A DNA stretch of 64,000 nucleotides from Paragonimus westermani. Taxonomy: Eukaryota > Platyhelminthes > Trematoda > Plagiorchiida > Troglotrematidae. The stretch's first letter is position 1. Every line of letters begins with the position of its first letter. Made by a program: the position numbers and the translations under genes. The notes beneath the pieces were generated by a model. The model searched no databases. It was not told the DNA's origin and saw nothing but the letters and a program-made list of their open reading frames with translations. The stretch covers positions 2,538 to 66,537 of the forward strand of contig QNGE01003278.1 in assembly GCA_008508345.1 (NCBI GenBank), given 5' to 3'. Below, in pieces: positions 47,751 to 59,640 of the stretch.

Positions 47751-48430
47751 TCAAAGTATGTGTAAACCCGGAGGCCGAGCAAATGAATTAGCCTGATAAT
47801 TACTGCTAAATAACCACGTCCAGACCACATACTTGCGCACATGCTGACGACTTTCCATGCGTGCGACTGAAAGCAGACAGCGATAATCAACTATCCGAAT
47901 ACCATTCACACCTTTCACCTTGAGCGGTGAGAACATCGAACCATCGAGTACAACACATATGTGGTTATCATAAACGAATATTGTTGATCGACGGTAAGTG
48001 TGACGACACTCCGAAATTTGGAAAGGCGAAAGGTTCAACACATAACTAAAGGTGAAAACTGCTCGATCTACTCAAATGCCCACCATACGAGCTGCAGTTA
48101 GATCTACGTCAGAACAGGAATTAGGATTATGATTGAGCTAACTCCCTTACGAATCACACGATTTTGATCCCACTGTTGAATATGGGAACCATCACTGTGG
48201 GACCTTGGTAGAGGTGTTCTCCGTCATCCACGATAGTTGAAACGGCCAAGCCTCTCACCAATGTTTCGTCACCTTCGTTGGAAGATGCTAGTAAACCGCC
48301 TAATCCAACAACCCTGTTGCGCTTGAAAGTCAAAACACAAAACTCAACCTTGATGAGCAACTCAACATCTGTCGACCACAGCAGTGTTGCAAGGTTGCGG
48401 CGGCACCGCAACGGCAAGCCAGCTACACTT
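47751..48430 (-). pseudogene. Decayed Gypsy protease-RT linker and RT start
   Basis: The minus strand at 48417-48154 reads CRRNLATLLWSTDVELLIKV, LASSNEGDETLVRGLAVSTI and TVMVPIFNSGIKIV, the linker pattern (x-LEPS..., ARGLA, V-P-I-x-N-x-G). At about 47990-47751 it reads IRIVDYRCLLSVAR, WTWLFSSNYQ and ANSFARPPGLHIL, resembling VDYR-x-LN, TLDL-x-SGY-x-Q and KTAF-x-TP-x-GL-x-x-F of Gypsy RT with a deletion. Order and strand are right for one element. Confidence 0.45.
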
Positions 48431-49139
48431 ACTCTCCGGATGTTCCACCCAATGGTCTAGCTTTCTGTACTCCCTATAAATGAGTGCACCATTAGTGTCG
48501 GTAATGGTTCCACTGACAAAGGGAGTCCATAGAACATGTAAGCTTAAACAGTAAGCTGACATTCACCAGAGAAAATGCGACCTCTATTTTATTAGCCATC
48601 CTAATTAACCAAGTCTCGAGGTCGGAGGTCAGTTTATGCCAGAGGATGCACCTTGCTGATTTGTAATAGAAACTGTCATGAGGAATGCTCAATTTGATAC
48701 CTAACATAACGCATCTTTCTGGGATCCAGCCTGTTTGACTCACAAATCACTGTGCCACCTGCATCCCATGAGGCTTGTGGGACCCAGGTCCAGTATCCGT
48801 AAGGACCTTCGAAGTTACAACTGTTGAACTGGTTTGGTACACACGCTTTACTGATGATTTCATCAGTTTATTGAAAGGCAACAGTTGGGGTCATGGCCGA
48901 ACGACAGTAAGACCAAATCGAAAACGCACGAACTGTATCTAAGTGTAAATCCCAATAAAAACGACAACCCTCAGCAGACCCATACCATATGTAATTAACA
49001 GGTGTGTGATCTCTCTTGGACCAAGTCAGACTGAGGAAAGGGGGCGCCAGGTGAAATCATGGTGTGTATACCTAAAACTAGCACTAGTGAAAAAATGGCC
49101 GATGGTCAGCACACAGTTGCAAACCTCACCAACTCATCA
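48431..49139. other. No recognised feature
   Basis: Short frames only. Confidence 0.35.
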
Positions 49140-49299
49140 TCATCATCATCATAGACAGCAATACATCAGTGGTTAACACTAATGCTTAACTGCCACACAA
49201 CCATGAAGAAACAGCAAACCCTATATAGAAAGAGAGAACGAAAAAGAAGGGGACGGGAAGGGACCTAACTACTGAAAATGACTACGTCCCTATTCAAAC
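49140..49299 (-). repeat. Dispersed repeat family X, copy D (tail part)
   Basis: Contains the (CAT)n run 49137-49153 and a GAAGGGACCTAACTACTG block that parallels GAAGGGAACCTGATTACC at about 42697 in copy A, in the same orientation as copy A. It is cut by the assembly gap. Confidence 0.5.
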
Positions 49300-49998
49300 N
49301 NNNNNNNNNNNNNNNNNNNNNNNNNNNNNNNNNNNNNNNNNNNNNNNNNNNNNNNNNNNNNNNNNNNNNNNNNNNNNNNNNNNNNNNNNNNNNNNNNNNN
49401 NNNNNNNNNNNNNNNNNNNNNNNNNNNNNNNNNNNNNNNNNNNNNNNNNNNNNNNNNNNNNNNNNNNNNNNNNNNNNNNNNNNNNNNNNNNNNNNNNNNN
49501 NNNNNNNNNNNNNNNNNNNNNNNNNNNNNNNNNNNNNNNNNNNNNNNNNNNNNNNNNNNNNNNNNNNNNNNNNNNNNNNNNNNNNNNNNNNNNNNNNNNN
49601 NNNNNNNNNNNNNNNNNNNNNNNNNNNNNNNNNNNNNNNNNNNNNNNNNNNNNNNNNNNNNNNNNNNNNNNNNNNNNNNNNNNNNNNNNNNNNNNNNNNN
49701 NNNNNNNNNNNNNNNNNNNNNNNNNNNNNNNNNNNNNNNNNNNNNNNNNNNNNNNNNNNNNNNNNNNNNNNNNNNNNNNNNNNNNNNNNNNNNNNNNNNN
49801 NNNNNNNNNNNNNNNNNNNNNNNNNNNNNNNNNNNNNNNNNNNNNNNNNNNNNNNNNNNNNNNNNNNNNNNNNNNNNNNNNNNNNNNNNNNNNNNNNNNN
49901 NNNNNNNNNNNNNNNNNNNNNNNNNNNNNNNNNNNNNNNNNNNNNNNNNNNNNNNNNNNNNNNNNNNNNNNNNNNNNNNNNNNNNNNNNNNNNNNNNN
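49300..49998. other. Assembly gap (N)
   Basis: 699 N bases lying between two oppositely oriented parts of repeat family X. Assembly failure at repeats is the likely reason. Confidence 0.99.
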
Positions 49999-50290
49999 AA
50001 CCAAAGCCTTTGGCTCAAAAGCCTGTACCGCAAGGCAGCGGGTGGGTGGCGGTGTACCAGAAGTGGTACGTTTTTCAGGAAGAGATGCCAACCATCTTCC
50101 AACCCCCAACCTGGAGGACCAGGAGACTGTAGTTTGTCAGACCTCTACCTGTTGGCCTGCCTGGTATGAGTAACTCTGTCCAGTTTAGCCCAAAAGGTCA
50201 TAGAGATGCGCAAGCCGTCACACCACGTCAAGGTCCAGTCTCACCGTGACGGAACCTCACCAACTATTATCTGAGACATGTGAGGTCAAA
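49999..50290 (+). repeat. Dispersed repeat family X, copy B
   Basis: Shares CAAAAGCCTGTACCGCAAGG, CAACCTGGAGGACC, GTCAGACCTCTACC, GGTATGAGTAACTCTGTCC and CAGTTTAGCCCAAAAGG with copy C and, inverted, with copy A. The frame PKPLAQKPVPQGSGW matches SKPLTQQPVPQDS of copy A, so this end was probably coding. Confidence 0.6.
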
Positions 50291-50924
50291 CAAAAAACAG
50301 ATTCCAGAGGATTTGGTGTTTACTGCTGCTCATAAAAAAGCCCGCCCAGCGGAAGACAGAGCTTGTTGCCAAATCAAGTATGGCCAACTAATAGGCTGAA
50401 GGCTGTGACAGTTCCAGCTTAAGCGACAGCCATGGAATCACCTGGACAGTATAAGCGAAATTCGATCCGAGTAAAGTTAAATCGACACGTTGAAAACTCT
50501 TCTGAATCCCTAAGTGTGAAATGGTAGACGTTGAACAAATCTAGCGTCCGAGCTCAAGCGGTCTACTGGCCAACCTAATTTCAAGTGCAAACAGTGAAGG
50601 TAACTACAATAATTCGTATTCTACGCCTAAAGCAATGGAGGAAGGAAGCCGGTGCCTGGGATTTGAGTGCAGTGTTATTATGATCACCTATATCTGCTGG
50701 GGGATTCGAAGGACAATCACCAGAGACCGAGAGAGGGAAGGATACAACAGGTAAACAAAACCGAGTCGTGAGGACAGCAGTAATCTTTTCAGCTTCCTAC
50801 CCTGCTATACACAGCAGTCAAGAAAAGCCAGCTCATACTGTAAGACGTCCGATGCAGTGTGGAATTGACGGTGTTGTGAGTATCCATGGTGGTATGTGGG
50901 CTGAGATAGTGCCAGGACGCGCGG
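50291..50924. other. No recognised feature
   Basis: Short frames only. Confidence 0.35.
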
Positions 50925-51190
50925 GCCTAGAAGGGAACGACCGTCGTAAGGCGGCCGGCGGGTGGCACTGTAGTATGATTAATAACTTTTTATCTGGAAA
51001 AAAGATGGTGATATGTTTCTAATCCCTCAACTGGAGGCCATAATGCGTCAGACCTATATTCTGTGGCATGAGTGGCTCTGTCGATGACGAAACTGTCAGT
51101 TTAGCCAAATGGTGCATCACCATGTGCACCGCAACAATCAGTCTTGGTGACATCTCGGTGGAAAGCAGCCTGCCGTCATTATGATTGACA
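50925..51190 (+). repeat. Dispersed repeat family X, copy C
   Basis: Colinear with copy B: CGTAAGGCGGCCGGCGGGTG, CAACTGGAGGCCATAATG, GTCAGACCTATATTCTG, GGCATGAGTGGCTCTGTC, GTCAGTTTAGCCAAATGG. Diverged, no open frame kept. Confidence 0.6.
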
Positions 51191-53537
51191 TGCATGTTGA
51201 GTGTCCAAATCAGCAGTACCGTTCTGTATGGGAAGACGTATCTCTACTAGATTTTGAGCACGTATGCTCTGTCCTAATTGCAACTTACCGGTGTAACCAT
51301 TTTCCGGATAACACAAGCGCCACCATCAAGTACAGCAGAAACGATGCCGCAATTGAATCTTGTTCGTGGAAACTGCACGCGGACGGCGTCGCAGTATTAA
51401 TGTCACGGAGCAACCAAACGTCTGATTTGGCTGTCGAGCCGTTTCGCAGTACCGTAACCGTTTGTTAGAGCATGCGCTAGACAAGCCTACCTACCATTTG
51501 CAAATTATGTCAAGTAACCTACTTCAACAGTAAATAAGGATGATACAGTTTTCCAAGTGCCGTGGTTGAATGGTAAAACAACTGAGCACTTTAAAAAGGA
51601 AAACAGTCAAACGCAGATTGTTACTAGAAAAATGAGATCCAGGCATGTCTCAAGGGTAAGTATAAGATTTCTGTTGGACTTCTGCAGGTGTGAAAACAAG
51701 ATTAATGATTCGAACCATTGATCATCGTGCAATAGGCCTTAGACATTGAAATGCAGAATGTGGGAGAACTGAAAGTGAGCAAAATGCACTGTATCCAGCA
51801 GAACCAATACCATAAAGGTATACCTCATAAGTGTGATTACGATTAAACCCACACTGCTGTCAGTAACATGCCGAAATAGTACGGAGGTGATACGGACAGA
51901 AGATACGAAAAACAGGTCACAGATCAAGTTCATTAACCTAGTAACCAATACCATAGATTGCCCACAATGAAAACAGGCCAATGGTGCCTCTTGGACAAGA
52001 GAGTGTTCTTCGATAAAAATGGACTCGGAAACAAAGCAAAGTGAATTGCATTGACTTAGGGAGAGTCAACTACAAAGTGGGAAAGCCCTTACCACACAGG
52101 CGAACACAAAGTTTCGTGAAATGCACAGATACACGTTGACGAAACAAATTAGAAAACCAGTTCAAAAATCGGAACGTCAACGTTTGAAAAAGAGTGTGCC
52201 GCGAAGAATCCCGGTTGGGTGTACTACTGGAGCGCCCAAAGACTTTTCCAATTGAGATCGATTGCAGGTATTGATTACTAACTCGAAAGTTTATTTTACG
52301 GAGTGCAAGAAGCCAGGATGAAATCGTGCAAAAATACCGTCTCATAAAATCAGACACCGATCGCTGTGATTCTTCAATCGTAGACGTTTATGTGGTCGAA
52401 CATCCCGGAGGTATTGTATCTGTCGAGTATTCAATGCACCCGCACGTCGGCTGTGAACGTTCAACGTTAAATGACAAAGAATTAATCAAACACGAGCATT
52501 TAGACGTAAATAGAACGCGGACCATATCTTAAAAATGCACGGCTGAGAGCACTTTGAAATGCATTAAACGACAATCAAAGCTGTCATCATTCTAACGGCT
52601 TGGGAGTTACAGAATACATCCATCAACTGAGCCAAGCTCATGCGTAAGAAAACAACACCGCTAAGCAGCCCACTGGGAAAGGAGAATTTCTATACCACTC
52701 CGGGAACAGTTCACAAGGTCATGATTGCTTCATTTTCAACTCGGTGTTAAAGAAATCGTTAGTTCGATCAGTGCAGAGCCAGAACGCAACAGTTATCTTA
52801 ATGAACAGAAACGGGTAAATCATATTGGTCTATATCAACCAAAAAACATGAACTTCAAATTTCGGTTTTATCCTAGACCGTCAACAGGGCACACCTACCC
52901 TAATACTTATTTCTCTTGCAGGATAAGTTAGTATTAGCATGCTGAAAGCAATACATTGATAGTGAAAAGATCTAGAACCCTCACTAACAAATATGGTGAT
53001 AATTTCCCAAGTGGTTCATTCAGAGTGAAAAACAGTAGTTAACCTGTTTCTCAATAGAGATCAGACAGATTTCCCTAGCACACTCGTGATGCGGTGTGGT
53101 AAACAAGCAGAAGAAACTTAACACCATAGCACACAAATTGCACACGGATTAGACAGTAGCAGGCTGTTCAAAACTGGAGAGAAAACTGGGTCAATGATAT
53201 TCGCCGCTGGTTCTACTGAACTACCCTGCTAAATACACGTATGCAAAACCGGTGAGCTATTAAAAACAGGAAAAAAATGGGTAAGTGAATTCTAATCAGA
53301 GGGGAAATACTACAAAAAAAAATTATGATAAACGCGCGATGGATTAAGTAAGGCAGAGGAATCGAAATTCACCACACAAAACTAGTCCAATCAATCGGAG
53401 GTAAGTGTGACGTAACCGGGAAGAAAATATGTCCGATGCCTAAGAGGAAAGTCCCACAAGAAACAAAAATGACGTGGAAGCACCAAAACACGTGAATGGA
53501 TCCATAAAAGTAAGAGTACTAGCAATTTGGTGCGTAC
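51191..53537. other. Unrecognised; probably intron of the PRL-like gene, at least in part
   Basis: The exon at 53538-53612 (-) has a donor facing this stretch, so its near end is intron. I looked for the next PRL exon (starting with a basic K/R-R-G segment) and did not find it. Confidence 0.35.
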
Positions 53538-53612
53538 CTGCGTATCATTTCAATTGACACATCAAAAGGTAAGCCAAGTTCGATTAGAGCAACTGCGACT
53601 AGGGCAGGAGCC
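53538..53612 (-). CDS. Exon of a PRL/PTP4A-type protein tyrosine phosphatase
   Basis: The minus strand shows TATTTATCTTTTCAG, then 75 coding bases, then CAG|GTACGC. The codons give (R)APALVAVALIELGLPFDV followed by SIEMIR. This is the segment right after the phosphatase P-loop: the split Arg codon at the 5' border is the last residue of the HC-x5-R loop, and the two helices that follow match the PRL family (R-A-P-x-L-V-A-x-A-L-I-E-x-G). PRL phosphatases are small, prenylated enzymes of the plasma membrane and endosomes. The exon begins and ends where, as I recall, the vertebrate genes do, which supports a real gene. The catalytic Cys exon and the C-terminal CaaX exon are not found in the window. 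Confidence 0.82.
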
Positions 53613-55679
53613 CTGAAAAGATAAATAGAAACCGAAAACGTGAGTGGATGGATTGGATCGGCGTGAACCGCAGTGAATGGAAAATGAAAGACGCTTGTAT
53701 GATACCACATCAGCTTCCAGCTGTTGCAGATCTGAGGGTCAAACGGTATAGAGCGGGATGAGGGGTACGGGAGCCGATCAAAGCGCATCAAATACACATG
53801 TACATACACGTGGGGCGAGTAGCTGCACACTTGAGGCAGAAAGCGAAAAATGTTGATAGCGACCGGTTAAAACAGATAAGATGATATGTAACCGGTGCAC
53901 ACAAGGACTCGCAGGATAGTACTTATGGATGGTTGCTGACTTGACCAATGCGATGGAGAGACCCGACTTCATTCACCACTAGCACTGGTAATCAGGGCGC
54001 AAGCGTTCTAGTGTTCCCGCAGTTACATTAGGGGGCACCTCTGCACCTTTATAATCAAGTATACACGTGATGTGGTGTTGGACATCAAACACCGCCGGCA
54101 CGGTTATCTTCGTCCGTCCTGCTGGATAAACGATTCGAATTGTCAAACAGATTAAAGTTCCGCAGTTTACTTCTTAACACACGAATTTCCGATAAGTCGT
54201 TTTGGATTATGAAAGACAATCAGTATGAGAACATTTCCAATACACACCCACCCCTACATGCACACAAAGAACATTCAACCGACCTCGTTTCTAATCGCAT
54301 ATACTAGTGAACATCAACATGTACCACAATTCACATGACTTGTAATACTGTGGAATGCAAACACAGGTATCTGAGTGGATATCACTTCACTTTACTTGGC
54401 AACACCCAAATAAACCCCTACATGCACCACCTCAGTGGTGAAGGTACTCATCGACGATTCGTTTACTATTGTTTTTCAGCATCCAGACGCCCTACTGTGT
54501 AATTTTCAGTTGTTTTTAATCTATTCGATATCAGATTTCTTACAAAGATTGATTTGAGAAACACTGATTTTCCCTACCAGAATGGAAACCCAACTAGATC
54601 TAAATTTGAAAAATGACCCATAATTTCTTTCTGCTGGCAAACGTTCTCCAATGGGTAATTCAGACCATACATTGGTCAAACCTTCTGTTGTCGTCATTCG
54701 ACAAGTAAGTCACTGCTCGAACTGCAACTTATGACAGACAAACAGAAATGCCTTCTGCAGGACTGGCATATTTTCCATTGTTCTGTCCATTGCAAACGAT
54801 CTGTTTCCACATCTGGAGTTCCTAGGAGAAAGATATTGTGCGTGCAGCTAAGTTCTTATCCTCTCATCTAAACAAACTCTGTCGAACAAAAAAACGCACA
54901 CGCCAAGCAAACACCCATGCAACAGTGAAACTGACTTCATCAGCAATTTCATGGTAAAACAAACTTTAGGAAATATGGAAGGCAATGAAGCAGCAAAGCG
55001 TTGTCAGTCTCCCCATTCAAAAAAACTCCTGCAGTATCGAAGACTTAGACTGCAATTTCGGAATTTCGCTAAAGGTCACCCCACCACCAATGTACACGAA
55101 CTGTCTTCTTCAACCGACATAGACGTTCACTGACGCTTATTCCGAAACACTCAGAATGCGCGACCAACTGGTCAACCACTCAAGTTGCACAGCCTACAAC
55201 GGCTAGGTAAAGTACTCCGTATGCCAGGTGACGGTTTACCGTACCGAACAGTCCATATCGAAATCACTAACAGTTGGGTGAAACCGTGTGGTGGTCACGA
55301 AATATGAGGACCCTGACTGCTCTACTGAGCAGAGTGGGCAGGTGTCGCCTGCCTGGCTCCGTAGCTCTCCATTGGGAATCGCACCCAAAGTATACGTGAG
55401 AGGGTGATGCTACATCCTCCGAGCCATAGCTACGTGAATTGTGACCACATCAGATATTCCGCTAGCGCTGATGTGCATTCAAAAACATATGAACGTCTTG
55501 ACTACCCACAAGGGCAAACGACTAAGAGTGAATGCTAGCAGAGAATCTCGCCAGCCTCCGAACAGCATCAGTGATTAGAAGATGCTCAAGCCAGAAAAGA
55601 AAACGGTTCACTGAAATCTTTAGGCTGCCTGGGACATTCTAGACTTCCCGTAGTATTACAGCAATATCGTCCGTATGTG
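53613..55679. other. Unrecognised; probably intron of the PRL-like gene near 53613
   Basis: Begins (minus sense) with the acceptor tract of the PRL exon. No HC-x5-R exon was found up to the CR1-like element. Around 55330-55360 GGCAGGTGTCGCCTGCC forms a small hairpin of unknown meaning, possibly in the 5' region of the LINE that follows. Confidence 0.35.
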
Positions 55680-58200
55680 ATGAGACTCATGAAATTGCCT
55701 TCTGGTATTGCGTTTACATCAACGCGGCTTCACTAGTTAATAAACCGAACGAGCTTGGAAATCTCTGTTCTTGGTGAAACTCGTTTGTAGTGGAAGTGCG
55801 GAATGGCGAACTGCCCAGGCCTGGTGTGTCAGCGTTTCGCAGTTATAGGAAAATCAGTGAAGGGGGTGGTGTGGCGCATTAGTTGGAATTTCACCTAATG
55901 ATCTCAAAGAATACGTGACAGGATGCTTCGGAAATCAGTCCGGCAAACAGTTGTCACTCACTTGTTTGGCTGATGTGACTTACAGATCACTCGTGGATGC
56001 GGCCTTGCCTAACGCTCTGCGTATGATACCATCTTTAGGTTATACCCAAAAGTTGACACTGGAAGGTTTTAATCACCCGGAACCAGACTTCAAGAACACT
56101 TTAGTCAACACTGCAACATCCTTCTCTGCTGGGGATTTCTCCGAGGCATTAACGAAAGCTGGTCTACTTCAGCATGCTCACGAACGCACGTGAGGGCAGG
56201 TGAGCCAGGCGTCTTCTTGTCTTGATTACATTCAGCTACTTACACGGAAACAGACAATATTTTGTGAAATATGGGTCTATACATCTATTACAAAGCAACT
56301 TTTACGTGGATGATGATAAAGCCTAGCAAGGTTGATTGACCTGCATTGCTCACCATACTCAGTCTAGATTATCACTTGCAGCTCACAACTGAGATCTCTG
56401 ATGTAGTTAACAACCACGTTTTAGCATGGTGTTCCAGGCCTAATGGAAAGTGTAGACGCCTACAGAGGAAAACCTAATGTCCGATTACTTTGAAATGCTC
56501 GGCTTGAAACAGGTGCCAATCAGAACAAGTTGAAGTTTGAGTTTGTTGTCACGTGACACAATCGTACCAAGGATGCGATCAGTGAGGGCGGAATTTGCTA
56601 TCAACGCGGTCCTGCTGGAAAACTGAAGGTGAGTCCTAAGCTTTCCACAGTGAAGTGGCAACACACAATAATTAGGTCTAGCATTTCGTAAATGCAAACC
56701 TCTGGTAGATTTACGGGTACATATGCAGAGGCAGTCAACACTCTGAGAAAACAGTGCGTAAATGTACATAGCTGCAAATCGAGAACGATTTTTGAGTGCA
56801 CAGTCGGCGACGTAACGGAACAACCCGAAATTCCAATGTCACACATCAGATTCAAGTTAGAGAACCTATTAGTCCACATATTACCAGGTCCAGACTTGAC
56901 GACCCTGTCCTCTTGAAAAGTTGTGTCACGAAATTAGCCAAACCGCTTACATATTTACTACATCCTTATCAACTGCCATTTACCGAAAGCCAGGAAAGAG
57001 TTCACAATCAGGCATATCTTCAAAGGTGGGTGCACAGAGTACCCAGCAAGCAATCGACCAATAGCATTGCTTCCAGTGGTCTCGAAAGTAATCGAGAGCT
57101 TATTAGATGACTACCTCTGAACCAAGGTTGAAGACCGCTAACCCACCACCAAGGAGCAACATGGATTTCGTAGAGAATACTCAGGCGTCACGCATCTGCT
57201 GACTGCTCCTCACTTTTGGACGAAGACAGCCAACGCAGGATTGGTCATAGACGTTATTCACCCTGATTTTGTCATTCTTCCACAAGGTTCATTTTTTGCC
57301 GCAGAAATTCAACAGCTGGGGCCTTGGTGAACATTTACTCAGGTGGCTTGGGAATCATCTGACTAAAAGTAGGTTCAAAGTCAAGGTGCATAGACAGTTA
57401 TCAGGGTGGTTCCCCGTCAACAGTGGCGTTCTGCAGGGATCCACCTTAGGACCCATGTTAACCATTCTTTTCGTTCTTCAGCTACCCAGCATAATCGGAT
57501 CACCCATGACAAGACTCGAGTGAGTTCTACAGTGCCCGGAAGACGAAAACGCCACACGACAATTTGAACCGTCGAAATCAGTGGCCTACAGAGGATAGTT
57601 TGCTGTTAAACGCTAACAAATGTAAAGTTATGCACATTCGTCATCAAAACTGTGCTGATTACTACCTTGGGGAAACAAGGCTACACACAGCAGACTGTGA
57701 ACCACACCTAGGGACCCTTGTGAGAGACTGTTCGGGTCCGTCCACAAGTTGTGCAGCCATGGGCTCAGAAGGTGCAAATAACCCAGAGCCACTTAGAAAC
57801 AAGTTGTGAAACATTCCACCCTTAAGTGTTTCTCACTAAGTTCGCCTCCACAATCCGCTCACATCTGGAAACAAACATATAGGCCTGTTGTCCTTAGCTC
57901 AGAAGAATGTGGCGTCTATTGAAAGCGTTCAGAAAAACGCAACTAGAATTAGAAGGCTCAGAAAAGTCCCCCACCTATAAAGACTAGCAGAATTAGGTCG
58001 ATTCTCAACTAACTACTGACTCTTCAGGAGAGATTCGAATTTTACTTATAAAATGCTCCACATCCAAGGTCGTCAACTAGCGCACCTCCTCCCGCCAAAC
58101 AAGGATGAACGTCTAGGGAGTCGCTCACATTGAAACGCACTGCCCAACTCTGAGGTCATGGCAGAATCGGTTGAGAGTACAAGGTAAGACGTCGTCGGCA
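55680..58200 (+). pseudogene. CR1-like LINE, decayed: endonuclease and RT
   Basis: About 55709: VYINAASLVNKPNEL, the start of a CR1 APE-endonuclease. About 55850: EGGGVAH (RGGGVA). About 56060-56190: LEGFNHPEPDF and FSEALTKAGLLQHAHERT, the GDFN catalytic strand (Asp changed to Glu-Gly) and following helix. About 56935-57110: PLTYLLHPYQ and SIASSGLESNREL, the RT front. About 57300-57460: FNSWGLGEHLLRWLGNHLT and SGVLQGSTLGPML (motif B). About 57600-57720: LLLNANKCKVMHI and YYLGETRL. To about 58190: SHLETNI, ACCP, LPNSEVMAESVES, the C-terminal domain. The YxDD box is missing or destroyed near 57520. Many stops and shifts; it is a dead copy. Confidence 0.85.
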
Positions 58201-59640
58201 CACACGTGAGCTGCTTACCAGCGTTACAGGCTTCCGAAAGGTTATTCCAGCTCATTCCCACTGGTCAAGTGCTCATATCTGATGGTATGTTGTTTTGGCG
58301 TGCTTCAATGTTTGTTGCTCATGTATTCGCAAAAATAACTTTAATTTATTGTTACCGATCTTTACACCCACAAACCGTTCAGATCAACACAAAAACAGGA
58401 ACGCACAAGCAACCTATGATCATACGACGACGAGAATTACCAAATCATCTGAGTATCCGGGTAAACGCGTCGGCTAGATCAAAGCGAACGGACGCATCAT
58501 CAGGCTCCGGATTGGGGAATAGACTACCATGTGAAGGCTACCTGCGAAATGAGCGGGGTTCTCCTCGTGAACAAACAAGTATTGCCAGCGCATACCGGAT
58601 TTACAGCCGACAGTCGAATCTGCCATGAAATGCCATTTAAGCCCTTTGACGGTACTACGATATGGCGTGTTACTCCGCCCCAACGAAAACAAATGGGCTA
58701 GCGGACAGAATGTTCTCCGTTTGATGCATGTGCAGCTACGGTCCCCACCAGTCACGGACAAATCCCTAGGAAGGCGTACGAACTGTCATGATGACCACCA
58801 AGTCCAAAAGATACGAGCGGCCGTGAAAACCAAGTTGATCATTGGCCCTCGGCAACAGGATACCGATGCCACAACGGCCTTGGTTGGTCGTGGACTCCCT
58901 ACTGCACCAGACCTACCTTCCTTTGAGCCTTCGAACTATCATACTGTTTCTGTTGTAACCCCAGACAGGGAGCACTGAGCTTCCTGGATGTATGCATTCC
59001 ATCCAGAAAGTGTACGAACCATGTCACTACTTGTCCCCGGCTCCTTAGTGGCCTGCAAACCCAGTGCTTCATCCCACTATTTCGTGGGTTAGGTTTCTTT
59101 TAGGCCAAAGGATCCGGGTGGGTCTTCTCAAGACAATCCTCTATTTCGGCCTGGATAACCGAGAGGTATTGTCCTCACAATTATGAGCCTATATTAATTG
59201 TGGATTGTGTATTTCGTTCGTACCGTAATTCTTTGGTAGGAGTGTCGGCGACCGGCCTTGCTTCTGTGTCCCATTCTACCGCGCCAAACCAATCAGTCCC
59301 ATTTTCCCATTTCCGTAAAATAATACTTTGCCTGGTGACTCCCAATCTGGTTTTCGCACACACATTATAAACTCTTTTCACTTGCTGTTCGTGGCGGAAA
59401 TCATAGCCGAAATGACGATAGGTCAAACAGTGATGACATCTTCCCTTGACTGACACAAATGCATCAATTGCCATTCCGAACACCACTTAAACTTGCTACC
59501 TTCAATGATTGAACACACTGTTAGTTGGGTCAACAGGCAGCTGTTACATAAATATCAGCTGGAACCCAGCTTAGAAATTTTGGCGCAATTTTAAAACTTC
59601 GATTTCCGCCTGTAGCTCCATTATTTGCATACAATGTGCG
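58201..59640. other. Unrecognised stretch between two LINEs
   Basis: A 140-codon frame at 58206-58628 (+) and a 101-codon frame at 59181-59486 (-) are open but show no domain. Some of this may be the 3' end of the CR1-like element or the 5' end of the RTE-like one. Confidence 0.35.

Noticed and set aside
48851..48885. CTGATGA...GAAA as a hammerhead ribozyme core
   Set aside because: The bases between the two boxes do not form stem II and no stems I or III can be drawn.
58545..58600. TTCTCCTCGTGAAC as a second HDV-like P3 hairpin
   Set aside because: No P1 or P2 partners and no J4/2 strand could be placed around it.
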